Origin: an uncultured Geobacteraceae bacterium
GTDB lineage: Bacteria; Desulfobacterota; Desulfuromonadia; Geobacterales; Pseudopelobacteraceae
Length of the DNA: 56,278 nt
Assembly: GCA_903876875.1 (NCBI GenBank)
Contig: CAIRBT010000012.1
Span: 1 to 56,278 of the forward strand
Direction: 5' to 3'
Numbering within the stretch: position 1 is the first letter of the stretch; each line of letters opens with the position of its first letter. Under the pieces are notes generated by a model. It saw nothing but the letters and a program-made list of their open reading frames with translations, made no database searches and had not been told where the DNA came from. Position numbers and translations under genes: made by a program. Below are positions 14,421 to 22,348 of this stretch, one piece after another.

Positions 14421-16014
14421 CGCCGGTTATACTAAAATACCGTGACCGGTTCCGCAAATTCCCTCAACTTGATATGAATTTTGGTGAACTGGTGATAGAT
14501 AACTTTGCAGGCGGCGGTGGGGCAAGCACCGGCATTGAGGCCGCGATTGGCAGGCCGGTTGATATCGCAATCAATCACGATCCTGACGCTATTGCCATGC
14601 ACGAAGTCAATCACCCTCAGACTCGACACTTCTGCGAATCAGTGTGGGATATCGATCCTCGCAAAGTCTGTGGTGACAGGCCGGTCGGCTTGGCGTGGTT
14701 TTCACCTGACTGTAAGCATTTCAGCAAGGCCAAGGGTAAAAAGCCGGTTGAAAAGAAAATACGTGGTCTGGCGTGGGTTGTATTGCGCTGGGCAGCTACC
14801 GTCAAGCCACGTATTATCATGCTGGAAAATGTTGAAGAGTTCGTTACCGGGGGCCATTGGTGACTAACTCTGATGGCGACTGCTATCCTTGCCCCAAGAA
14901 CAAGGGCCGGACGTTCAACAGTTTTGTGAATGCGCTGCGGCGGCAGGGATATGAAGTTGAACACAAAGAGTTGAGGGCTTGTGACTTTGGAGCCCCTACT
15001 ATCAGAAAGCGTTTATTTCTGATAGCTCGTTGTGATGGTCAACAGATAGTATGGCCGGAACCAACTCACGGTGATCCGAAGAGTATTGCGGTGAAGCAGA
15101 AACTATTGAAGCCGTGGCGGACAGCAGCAGAATGTATCGACTGGAATATCCCCGCTCCTTCAATCTTTGAAAGAACTCGACCATTAGCAGAAGCTACGTT
15201 ACGCCGGATTGCAAAAGGCATCATGCGGTATGTAATAAATAATCCGGAACCATTTATTGTCACCTATTATGGCTCCAAAGGGCCGGACTTCCGTGGTCAA
15301 CCAATCAATGAACCGCTTAAAACGCAAACCACAGAAAACCGTCACGCTGTTGTTGTTCCCTCAATAATTCCCATAGCAAATTATAACGGTAGCGATTCAG
15401 TGCATCCAGGTGATGATCCGTTGAGGACAATAACAGCATGGCCGAGAGGTGGACACTTTGCATTATGTTCCGCTTTTCTGGCTCGTCATTTTGGGCAAAG
15501 CGTTGGCTCTTCGCCCGCTGAACCGGTCGGGACTGTCACTGCCGGCGGACTTGGCAAAACCGGTTTAGTTACATCTCACCTGGTCAAACTACGTGGCACC
15601 TGTAAAGACGGACAACCGGTTACAAAGCCAGCTCCGACTGTAACAGCCTCCGGTACCCACATTGGAGAAGTCAGAACATTTATCTTGAAATATTATGGCA
15701 GCGATCAAGATCCAAATATCAGGGAGCCGCTACATACGATTACCACCCGAGACAGATTTGGTCTGGTGACTGTGCAAGGTGAAGAATACCAGATTGTTGA
15801 CATCGGTATGCGTATGCTATCGCCTCGTGAACTGTTTCGAGCACAGGGATTCCCTGCTGATTATATCATTGACCGTGACTCACACGGTAAAGCCATCACC
15901 AAAACGAATCAGGTTGCCCGCTGCGGCAATTCGGTATGCCCTCCTATGTCAGAGGCTTTAGTGAAAGCGAATATTGCCGTAGCCGTATCAACAGCCAGAT
16001 CGGCACGACAATGA
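14417..16014 (+). pseudogene. C5-cytosine DNA methyltransferase split by a frameshift
   Basis: Two frames together make one m5C methyltransferase. Frame 1 (14417-14863) has motif I FAGGGGASTGIE, motif IV with the nucleophilic Cys in SPDCKHFSKAKG, and motif VI ENVEEF. Frame 2 (from about 14857 to 16014) has motif VIII RKRLFLIAR, a long target-recognition region with repeated 'PVGTVTAGG'-like strands, and motif X RCGNSVCPP. The break is at about 14847, where ACC-GGGGGCC would read through if one T were restored (T-W-G-P). PDC in place of PCQ is usual in this phage subfamily. As written it is disrupted; a sequencing error or programmed frameshift remains possible. Confidence 0.82.
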
Positions 16015-16139
16015 AGTGTGACTACTGCCGGAAAAAGTTTGCCGTCAAGATACATGGCGATTGCGCAGGGGCGATTATTGCGTGGGATAAAGCAGAAACC
16101 TTTTATACGGAAGAGAAGGGACACAGCGATGGTGAATAA
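16011..16139 (+). CDS. Small CxxC protein
   Basis: ATG overlaps the methyltransferase stop. The 42-residue product begins MKCDYCRKKFAVKIHGDCAG, a possible single zinc knuckle. Not recognised. Confidence 0.45.
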   Translation: MKCDYCRKKFAVKIHGDCAGAIIAWDKAETFYTEEKGHSDGE

Positions 16140-16512
16140 ATTACACATTCTGCAACACTCTCTCGGGCTGGATCAGTACGGCGAAGGTAGGCAGTATCGC
16201 AACCATTTTGCCACTGGCCCCGGTAGTCAGGATTTTACGGACTGCGTGGCCCTGACCGAAATGGGACTGATGGAGGATTACGGCACTCGCTCATTCACTG
16301 GTGACATGCACTGCTTCGTTGTCACTCCGGCAGGGATTGATTATGTGGCGCTGAATAGTCCGAAACGTCCGCCTGCACCGAAGCTAACCCGCAGCCAACA
16401 GCACTATCGGGATTATCTAAAAGTCGGTGATTGTTTTGAAAGTTTTTACCATTACCTGAAGTGCAAAGAAGAAGAGCGACGATATGGTTTTCGGCATAAC
16501 GGCTTGAGTTGA
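16129..16512 (+). CDS. Hypothetical protein ending inside an attC-like site
   Basis: ATG 16129 has GAGAAGGGA upstream. The 127-residue product has 'ALTEMGLMEDYGTRSFTGDMHCFVVTPAGIDYVAL', a winged-helix-like pattern of small phage proteins. Its last codons (from 16494) lie inside the first attC-like hairpin. Confidence 0.6.
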   Translation: MVNKLHILQHSLGLDQYGEGRQYRNHFATGPGSQDFTDCVALTEMGLMEDYGTRSFTGDMHCFVVTPAGIDYVALNSPKRPPAPKLTRSQQHYRDYLKVGDCFESFYHYLKCKEEERRYGFRHNGLS

Positions 16513-16543
16513 GCCGTAAAACGGCTCGAACGTTTGGTTATGC
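16494..16543. other. Integron attC-like site 1
   Basis: A 50-bp near-palindrome bounded by GCATAAC (16494) and GTTATGC (16537), with an inner TTGAGCCGT/ACGGCTCGAA hairpin. Read on the minus strand its arms (GTTCGAGCCG and CGGCTCAACTCAAG) closely resemble, from memory, those of the aadA cassette attC. Core sites fit RYYYAAC/GTTRRRY except at one position. Confidence 0.6.
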
Positions 16544-16753
16544 GTTCGAGCGAATCGGAGATAAATGTGGATACATTGCTGGACGAGTGTCAGCAATCTT
16601 GCGACCCAAAGCGTATCTTCTCTAGTTGGGTCTAGGCACAAGGCGGGGCATCAGCAGCGGCAAGTAGGTTTTAACGCATAACGGCCAGTTTTGACCTGCC
16701 GGGGGTTTTCCCGGTCTGGTCGAAAAAACTGGTTAGATATTCAGGGGGAAATT
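16513..16753. other. Gene-poor interval holding a cassette-like unit
   Basis: GTTATGCGTT at 16537-16546 and its exact reverse complement AACGCATAAC at 16673-16682 bound a unit of about 140 bp, just as a cassette start pairs with the inner core of its own attC. A 38-codon ORF (16565-16681, CGGAG upstream) lies inside but looks poor. Another hairpin, GACCCAAAGC...GTTGGGTC, lies at about 16598-16632. Confidence 0.45.
16676..16738. other. Integron attC-like site 2
   Basis: A 63-bp structure: GCATAAC core, arm CCAGTTTTGACC, inner CCGGG/CCCGG hairpin, arm GGTCGAAAAAACTGG, then GTTAGAT core (fits GTTRRRY). Length is within the usual attC range. Confidence 0.55.
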
Positions 16754-16858
16754 TTGCAAACTCAGACAAAAAACATACTTGATCCTGTTGCGGGAGTCGG
16801 ATGTTCTGGTTCAACCGGCAGAATCCCGCTGTGGTGTACGGCGTTGGTTAGATATTAA
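16754..16858 (+). pseudogene. Methyltransferase N-terminal fragment 1
   Basis: A TTG-started 34-codon frame, beginning with 'QTQTKNILDPVAGVGCSGS', an eroded SAM-binding motif I. It parallels the fragment at 16872. It stops within a GTTAGATATT motif (16847). Confidence 0.45.
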
Positions 16859-16871
16859 AGGGGGTGGAATA

Positions 16872-17045
16872 ATGCAAACTCAAAAAGTAATACTCGATCC
16901 ATGTTGCGGAGCCCGCATGTTCTGGTTTGACAAGCATGATGACAGGGCCGTGTTCGGCGGCATTCGGAGCGAGACTATTACTGTAACCGATCACTCTCAC
17001 CGTGAGGACGGAACCCGGACACTGGGCATTGAACCGGCTTGTTAG
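16872..17045 (+). pseudogene. Methyltransferase N-terminal fragment 2
   Basis: 57 residues with 'VILDPCCGARMFWFDK' and 'FGGIRSETITVTDHSH', the start of a small phage SAM-dependent methyltransferase family (about 150-180 residues when whole). It ends abruptly at a GTTAGGTATT motif (17041), which supplies the stop. The catalytic DPP(H/Y) part is missing. Confidence 0.6.
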
Positions 17046-17098
17046 GTATTCTCTCCGCCCTCCTCTGGTCGGAGATACAAATACAAAAGGAGAAAGAC

Positions 17099-17308
17099 AT
17101 GCAAATCAAGTATACGAAACACCTCATGAAAGATGGTCGGTTCTGGCTTTCTTGGGCTGGTAAAACCGATATTTGTCCGAGATTCTTTGAAGTAATGACA
17201 AATATCAAAGCAGTAGACCATATGCAGCAACTCCGCCGATCACTTGAGGCTCAGTTTCCCGGCAAAATCCTTTATTTTGAATTATTTAATACTGTCTTGG
17301 TCCAGTGA
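17099..17308 (+). CDS. Small hypothetical protein
   Basis: 69 residues from ATG 17099 (AAAGGAG upstream). Strand-helix pattern 'KDGRFWLSWAGKTDICPRFFEVMTNI'. Its 3' end overlaps the convergent gene at 17282. Not recognised. Confidence 0.55.
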   Translation: MQIKYTKHLMKDGRFWLSWAGKTDICPRFFEVMTNIKAVDHMQQLRRSLEAQFPGKILYFELFNTVLVQ

Positions 17309-17476
17309 TTCTTTTGCTCTTTTTAGACTTGAAATTAGGATGTCTACTTGTTCGGGAGAAATCATAATAACGGAGTCATCGTCGCACATAGCTGGCTGTG
17401 TTATGAATATGCTTATGTTTCCATCCATATTATCACGGATTTCTACTTGGAGTGGCTCGAATCGTTCTTTGAACAT
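17282..17476 (-). CDS. Leftward small hypothetical protein
   Basis: ATG 17476 has AGGAG 9 nt upstream. The 64-residue product has an alternating strand pattern ('GNISIFITQPA', 'SVIMISPEQVDILISSLKRAKE'). It is the last of three leftward genes embedded in the rightward early region. Confidence 0.6.
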   Translation of the reverse strand: MFKERFEPLQVEIRDNMDGNISIFITQPAMCDDDSVIMISPEQVDILISSLKRAKESLDQDSIK

Positions 17477-17595
17477 TGGTTGTATCTCCTTTTTGGACAA
17501 TTCCGCTCACTCAGGAGCAGTTTCATATTTTGGGGTAAAGCGGCTCCTATAAATTCCGCCAAGTGATACGGAACCTTTGTCTTGTCGCTTAACAC

Positions 17596-18111
17596 TTAGC
17601 TAATATCAAAATTTTCCGGGAATAGTGTAAGACAAAGAGTTTCGAATATAAAGGCAAGCGATTCTGGGGTCGTATTTCGGTGATGGAGTAAATGGTTCAA
17701 ACTATCAAACCAAGTATCATGATATTTAAGCTTGGTTATCCTGGAATGTGGAGAGTGTATATGTTCAGCGCACACACTGAGACCATGTATCAATGCAAAT
17801 GTCTCATTTATAAATTGATGTTTTTTAGGAGGATCAGAATGAATAACGCTTATGGGCCTGTATTTAACAATAGCATAAGCCATAAGCCCCGCTACCTTGT
17901 GCAACTGTATGCGCTCAGGCATTTTGTATCTGAACTTAATAACACGAAGATTATCAATGTAATGTTCAATCACTTCTGCTCTGCGTACAGGACACATTGC
18001 AAAATTACCACTTTTACTTGCTGGCATGATCTCCCATATTGCAACCAGAGACTCATACCTCTCGGAACGGCGAACATTCAATTCGTCGTCTGACATTATG
18101 TATGGAGTCAT
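17596..18111 (-). CDS. Leftward hypothetical protein
   Basis: 171 residues, mostly helical ('VIEHYIDNLRVIKFRYKMPERIQLHKVAGLMAYAIVKYRPI'), with many His residues in the C-terminal half ('SRITKLKYHDTWFDSLNHLLHHRN'). No known family. It follows the gene at 18113 by 1 nt. Leftward orientation inside an early operon is typical of a moron (superinfection exclusion or host-benefit gene), which is inference. Confidence 0.6.
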   Translation of the reverse strand: MTPYIMSDDELNVRRSERYESLVAIWEIMPASKSGNFAMCPVRRAEVIEHYIDNLRVIKFRYKMPERIQLHKVAGLMAYAIVKYRPISVIHSDPPKKHQFINETFALIHGLSVCAEHIHSPHSRITKLKYHDTWFDSLNHLLHHRNTTPESLAFIFETLCLTLFPENFDIS

Positions 18112-18112
18112 G

Positions 18113-18313
18113 TTAAGAAACCTGGAAAAAAGGGAGTTTAATTAAATCTGAGCACGCTAAGGTAACCCCTTGCACAGTAGACGGTTTAGAACTATTCGGG
18201 TGACCATCATTCCAACATTTTTTGATTTCAGATGGAGAATTAGCATATGTAACCGCCTCAGCTTGGATTTCGCACAATCGTGATTCACTTAACGGCTCCA
18301 GCGTGATGTCCAT
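18113..18313 (-). CDS. Leftward small hypothetical protein
   Basis: ATG 18313 is chosen because GAGGCGG lies 4 nt upstream; an in-frame start at 18358 has none. 66 residues. First gene of the leftward three-gene unit. Confidence 0.55.
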   Translation of the reverse strand: MDITLEPLSESRLCEIQAEAVTYANSPSEIKKCWNDGHPNSSKPSTVQGVTLACSDLIKLPFFQVS

Positions 18314-18584
18314 TGTTCCGCCTCTAAAGTATAATTTTAATTTAACTGCCGCATCCATATTTTTTACGATGCCAGAAGCAACGATTTATACCGCAATGAT
18401 ACGCGGTATGCAAATACAAAAATTTTTCACTTAAAACACATATTCTATATATGGTATTATGTTTTTGACGTAACACCATATATAGAGACAACAGCCATTA
18501 TTAAATATTAAAATGATTCACAAGAAGCGTAACGAAAGTGGGATTGGTACATTTGAACGATCAAATAATTATTAGGAGACCCCA
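18314..18584. promoter_or_regulatory. Divergent control region with two inverted repeats
   Basis: This A/T-rich interval separates the leftward unit from the replication genes. ATACCGC (18388) pairs with GCGGTAT (18403-18409). CTATATATGGT (18445-18455) pairs perfectly with ACCATATATAG (18475-18485) over a 19-bp spacer containing TTGACG. These look like operators for divergent promoters. Confidence 0.55.
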
Positions 18585-19367
18585 GTGGCACGTATTCGTA
18601 CGATAAAACCGGAACTGTTTCTGCACGAAGAACTAGCTGAGTTACCTATATATGCCCGTATGTTGTTTATAGGGCTGTTTACCCAGGCTGATCGGAGAGG
18701 ACGCCTGGAAGATCGCCCAAAGCGTCTGAAAGCGGTACTGTTCCCATATGATGATGTTGATATTGATAATCTCCTGAATAGCCTGCATTCTGCTGGAGTC
18801 ATTGTTCGATATGTGGCTGATGGTCTCAAACTGATACAGGTTACTAATTTCGAGAAGCATCAACGTTTCACCGGAGACGAAGCAAAATTAGAATCAAAAT
18901 ATCCTGCATATCATCGTGTTATAGATGAAGAAGCAGGAAAGAAGCAGGAAAGAAACACTCAAGAAACACTTGAGAAACCGGGAAAGGAAAGGAAAGGAAA
19001 GGAAAAGGAAAAGGAAATAAACCATCAACAGCAACAGGCGGGAGCATGTGCCCAACTGGAAGTTATTTTCGTTGAGAAGCAAGAGCGCCTGAAAGAGCTG
19101 TTTCCTGACATCAACCTGAACGTGGCCCTTGAAAAGTTTCTTAACCGGTGCCGTGGTAAGCCGTGCCTGCTTGACCCCTATGAGGCCACAATCAAATGGT
19201 TGCAGACGGAATTCAAGCCGGTGAAAGGAGAAGCGTATGGAACAGGAAATTCATGCCGGACAAGAGCGGTTGCTGGCAAAGCGCCGGGAATTATCCCGCC
19301 AAATGGACCCGAAGCCGATTGGCTTGATGGATCTACATTTACCACACAGGGAGCCTCTGCCGGATGA
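18585..19367 (+). CDS. Phage replisome organiser (replication initiation protein)
   Basis: The GTG start is preceded by AGGAG. The N-terminal winged-helix domain reads 'ARIRTIKPELFLHEELAELPIYARMLFIGLFTQADRRGRLEDRPKRLK' (residues 2-50), characteristic of phage replication proteins of the lambda O type. A (GGAAA)n tract at 18981-19018 encodes a Lys/Glu linker. The C-terminal part ('ALEKFLNRCRGKPCLLDPYEATIKWLQTEF') resembles the loader-binding segment. The frame runs 131 nt into the next gene. It should bind the prophage origin, possibly within itself near the repeat tract, and recruit the DnaC-like loader. Confidence 0.8.
   Translation: MARIRTIKPELFLHEELAELPIYARMLFIGLFTQADRRGRLEDRPKRLKAVLFPYDDVDIDNLLNSLHSAGVIVRYVADGLKLIQVTNFEKHQRFTGDEAKLESKYPAYHRVIDEEAGKKQERNTQETLEKPGKERKGKEKEKEINHQQQQAGACAQLEVIFVEKQERLKELFPDINLNVALEKFLNRCRGKPCLLDPYEATIKWLQTEFKPVKGEAYGTGNSCRTRAVAGKAPGIIPPNGPEADWLDGSTFTTQGASAG
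18981..19018 (+). repeat. (GGAAA)n simple repeat inside the replication gene
   Basis: Four GGAAA units followed by two GGAAAA units. Unit gain or loss would shift the frame. It may also act as part of an origin, since phage origins often lie inside O-type genes. Confidence 0.75.
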
Positions 19368-20091
19368 GCTGTGTCCGATATGCGACACACTGATGGTGTC
19401 AGGCCCGGAGTGGCTTGTGGGGCCATACTGCCCTGTGTGTGCTGATGCTCAATCGGCAATTGATACCGACCGGATCAAGCAGGAAGGGATTGACAGGGCA
19501 AACCATGCGAGACAGGTACAAATCAGCAGATACATTGCTGACTCCTGCATTGGTGAGCGCTTCAAGGGAAAGACGTTCACCGATTACAAACCAGTCAATC
19601 TGACGGCGGCTCAGGTATTGTATGCGTGTCAGAGTTTTGCTGCTGCTTTTGTGCCTGGCTGCGGTACCAGCCTGATTATGGTTGGTTCTCCCGGTACCGG
19701 AAAAAATATGCTGTCAGCAATCATCGGTCAAGAGGTGATGAGGCGCGGTTTTTCTTTTCTTCACACTACCGCCCTCAAGGTCGTCCGGCGATTCAAGGAC
19801 AGCTGGAAACAATCAGGTGTGACCGAGGATGAGGTATTGCGGTATTTCGTGACTCCTGAGCTTCTCGTTATTGATGAGGTGGGTGTGCAATTCGGTACGG
19901 CCACTGAGCAGCTTTATCTTACCGAAGTGATAAACGACCGATATGAGGCTATGAAGTCAGTGATACTCCTGTCTAATCTGACATACAAGCAGATCGAGGA
20001 TACTCTTGGCGTGCGAAGCATGGAGCGGTTTCAGGAGAATGGCGGGCGTGTTCTGGTTCTCAACTGGACCAGCTACAGGAGGCAGCCGTGA
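19237..20091 (+). CDS. DnaC/IstB-like helicase loader
   Basis: A 284-residue AAA+ ATPase. The N-terminal part holds a zinc-ribbon-like pair, CPICDTLM and CPVC (about residues 46-69). Walker A is GSPGTGKN (about 152-159); the GKN form is normal for DnaC. Walker B is LLVIDEVG (about 210-217), followed by a sensor 'VILLSNLT'. It loads the host replicative helicase at the phage origin with the organiser encoded upstream. AAAGGAG precedes ATG 19237. Confidence 0.85.
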   Translation: MEQEIHAGQERLLAKRRELSRQMDPKPIGLMDLHLPHREPLPDELCPICDTLMVSGPEWLVGPYCPVCADAQSAIDTDRIKQEGIDRANHARQVQISRYIADSCIGERFKGKTFTDYKPVNLTAAQVLYACQSFAAAFVPGCGTSLIMVGSPGTGKNMLSAIIGQEVMRRGFSFLHTTALKVVRRFKDSWKQSGVTEDEVLRYFVTPELLVIDEVGVQFGTATEQLYLTEVINDRYEAMKSVILLSNLTYKQIEDTLGVRSMERFQENGGRVLVLNWTSYRRQP

Positions 20092-20156
20092 AAGAATCAG
20101 TACCGGTAAGTAAAGAAGAACGAGAAGCTTTGCTTTTGTTTGACTATCCGCCGTAG
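20088..20156 (+). CDS. 22-residue peptide ORF
   Basis: GTG overlapping the loader stop (GTGA) with AGGAGG 5 nt upstream. Product VKESVPVSKEEREALLLF then DYPP; the last codons lie in palindromic site 2. Possibly a leader peptide. Confidence 0.4.
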   Translation: MKESVPVSKEEREALLLFDYPP

Positions 20157-20167
20157 TTATTGCGGAT
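20146..20167. promoter_or_regulatory. 22-bp palindromic control site 2
   Basis: Half-sites ATCCGCC and TGCGGAT around GTAGTTAT, 28 bp before the small terminase gene. A TTGCTT lies 17 bp upstream of the central -10-like element. Confidence 0.65.
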
Positions 20168-20195
20168 GATTTTTATTTGTGGTATGAGGTGAGGT

Positions 20196-20852
20196 ATGAG
20201 TGAAAAACCGAACGGACATACGGCAGGGGCTACGCTTTTAAATGGTAGCCCTACAGCTGTTTCAGGGCAGGTAGTACTACCGGAAATGCAGAACGAGGTG
20301 GGCTATGAATCAGCAGAGCTTGAGCCGTGGAAGGAACGTTTCTGTTGGGAGTATGTGGAAAATGGAGGGGTTGGCTACAAAGCATATCTTGTATCCAAGC
20401 CAAAAGTTCAAGATAACACAGCTCGCGTCGAAGCCAGTAAACTCCTAACATCACCTAACATTGTGACACGTATAGCCGCTATCCGTAAGGAGTTGCGGGA
20501 ACGTTATGCTGTTACGGCTGATGATCTGCTTGAACATCATGGCCGCGTGCTTAAGATTGACCGGAGAAGGTACTTCAAAGAAAACGGTACCCGTATCCCT
20601 ATTCATGAACTGGATCACGAACTGGCGTCCATTGTGGATCTCGATTCTACGTTCAGCAAAGAATACGGCATTGTCATGTTGCCGGTTGTGGCCTCCCGCG
20701 AGAAATCAAAGGAGGCTATGGCTCGCATCCTTGGTCTTGACAAGTCAAGTGCTACGGTTACACACCGCTTCGCTGATCTGACAGACGACGAGCTTGAGCA
20801 AAAGGCCCGAGAGCTTGCGCGTGACATTATTAAGATGGACTTGCCGGAATGA
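20196..20852 (+). CDS. terS: Terminase small subunit
   Basis: The 218-residue protein has the terminase_2-type HTH region 'KERFCWEYVENGGVGYKAYLVSKPK...ARVEASKLLTSPNIVTRI' (about residues 45-90), followed by helical oligomerisation segments. It recognises phage DNA for packaging. The Gly-Ala-rich first 35 residues are a flexible lead. It overlaps the large subunit by 4 nt. The presence of palindromic site 2 just upstream marks it as the first late gene. Confidence 0.85.
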   Translation: MSEKPNGHTAGATLLNGSPTAVSGQVVLPEMQNEVGYESAELEPWKERFCWEYVENGGVGYKAYLVSKPKVQDNTARVEASKLLTSPNIVTRIAAIRKELRERYAVTADDLLEHHGRVLKIDRRRYFKENGTRIPIHELDHELASIVDLDSTFSKEYGIVMLPVVASREKSKEAMARILGLDKSSATVTHRFADLTDDELEQKARELARDIIKMDLPE

Positions 20853-22297
20853 GCAACTTTCTGGAACTCATAGCGATTCAAGAAGAGATTGCACGGCGCA
20901 AGTCACGCAAGCGCTTCTTTGATTACTTTCCAGACACAGGACCACTACGGCGAGATCTCTATCAGAAGCATCTCGCCTTTTTTCGTGCCGGAGCAAACTT
21001 CCGTGAGCGTGGAGCTATTGCAGCCAACCGCGTTGGTAAGACTGAGGGCATGGGCGGCTATGAGATGGTGTGTCACCTGACCGGCCTGTATCCAGTCTGG
21101 TGGGAAGGTAAGCGCTTCGACCATCCTATTGATGCATGGGCCTCTGGCGATACATCTGAAACAGTCAGGGACATTATCCAGCAAAAGCTGGTAGGTCCAC
21201 CCGAGAAAGAAGAATGTTGGGGTACTGGGCTTATACCTGGCGATCTGATTGTCAGTTTTGAGCGCCGGTCGCATGGCGTAAAAAACTGTCTTGAGTCTGT
21301 TATGGTTCGTCATGTTCCCACTGGCGGTGTCTCTGTTCTTGGTTTCAAGTCATACGAGCAGGGCCGCAAGAAGTTTCAGGGTACCGCCAAGCATGTAATC
21401 TGGAACGATGAGGAACCGCCCGAGGACGTGTACGACGAAGAGCTGTTGCGTACCATGACCTGCAACGGGATAGTGATGAATACGTTCACCCCGCTATCCG
21501 GTATTACAGCCATTGTTTTACGCTTTATGCCTGGCGGTAAGCTGCCTGATGATATGCACACCCGATACACGATTCAGGCGGATTGGGATGATGTACCGCA
21601 TCTGGACAAGAAAACGAAAGACGAACTCTATGCTGCTTTGCCTCCACATCAACGTGAGGCTCGCTCCAAGGGTGTTCCGGTATTGGGTGCAGGGGCTATC
21701 TACCCCGTTGAAGAGGAATTCATCAAGGTACCTGATTTCGTTATCCCGGCACACTGGCCGCGTTCATTCGGTTTCGATGTTGGATGGAACTGTACGGCGG
21801 CGATCTGGGGAGCGGTAGACCGGGAGACGGATACCGGCTACCTGTATTCCGCCTATAAGCGTGGTCAGGCTGAACCGCCTATTCATGCTTCTGGTATCAA
21901 AGCGAAGGGTGATTGGATACCCGGTGTGATTGATCCGGCCTCTCGTGGTGGCAGTCAGAAGGATGGCGAGAAGCTTATCAATCTGTATCAGGATGAAAAA
22001 CTGATTCTATCTCTGGCTGATAATGCGGTTGAGGCTGGTATCCATGATGTATGGACAGCTCTATCTACCGGCAAGCTCAAAGTGTTCAAGTCTCTGGCTC
22101 CGTGGTTTGATGAATTCAGGTTGTATCGTCGTTCAGACAATGGCAAGGGCACCATTGTAAAGACGAACGATCACCTGATGGACTGCACAAGGTACTGGTG
22201 GCGTTCGGGCCGTCAGGCGGCAGTCACGAAGCCGATTATCATGGAGCCGGGGCAGATTGTAGGAGATTTTCATAAAAAGAGCGCTATGTGCTCGTAA
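20849..22297 (+). CDS. terL: Terminase large subunit
   Basis: The 482-residue packaging motor has an N-terminal ATPase with Walker A AANRVGKTE (about residues 56-64) and Walker B VIWNDEEPPED (about 183-193). The C-terminal RNase H-like nuclease shows Asp in 'SFGFDVGWNCTAAIWGAV' (about 307-324) and 'GVIDPASRGG'. It translocates and cuts DNA at the portal. Partner genes flank it on both sides. Confidence 0.92.
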   Translation: MSNFLELIAIQEEIARRKSRKRFFDYFPDTGPLRRDLYQKHLAFFRAGANFRERGAIAANRVGKTEGMGGYEMVCHLTGLYPVWWEGKRFDHPIDAWASGDTSETVRDIIQQKLVGPPEKEECWGTGLIPGDLIVSFERRSHGVKNCLESVMVRHVPTGGVSVLGFKSYEQGRKKFQGTAKHVIWNDEEPPEDVYDEELLRTMTCNGIVMNTFTPLSGITAIVLRFMPGGKLPDDMHTRYTIQADWDDVPHLDKKTKDELYAALPPHQREARSKGVPVLGAGAIYPVEEEFIKVPDFVIPAHWPRSFGFDVGWNCTAAIWGAVDRETDTGYLYSAYKRGQAEPPIHASGIKAKGDWIPGVIDPASRGGSQKDGEKLINLYQDEKLILSLADNAVEAGIHDVWTALSTGKLKVFKSLAPWFDEFRLYRRSDNGKGTIVKTNDHLMDCTRYWWRSGRQAAVTKPIIMEPGQIVGDFHKKSAMCS

Positions 22298-22348
22298 GGT
22301 ATGTAGTAGACAAAGAAAATCATATAGCTGTTGGATAAGGGGACAGTC

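Noticed and set aside
16565-16681. 38-codon ORF inside the cassette-like unit
   Set aside because: A CGGAG precedes it, but its composition is poor and it runs into the attC-like core. Kept only as a note in the interval entry.
20146-20180. Palindrome 2 as an intrinsic terminator (stem followed by GATTTTTATTT)
   Set aside because: The same palindrome at 24781, 36010 and 52872 lacks a T-run, and all copies precede start codons, so a binding site or promoter explains the set better. A terminator role at this one copy is still possible.
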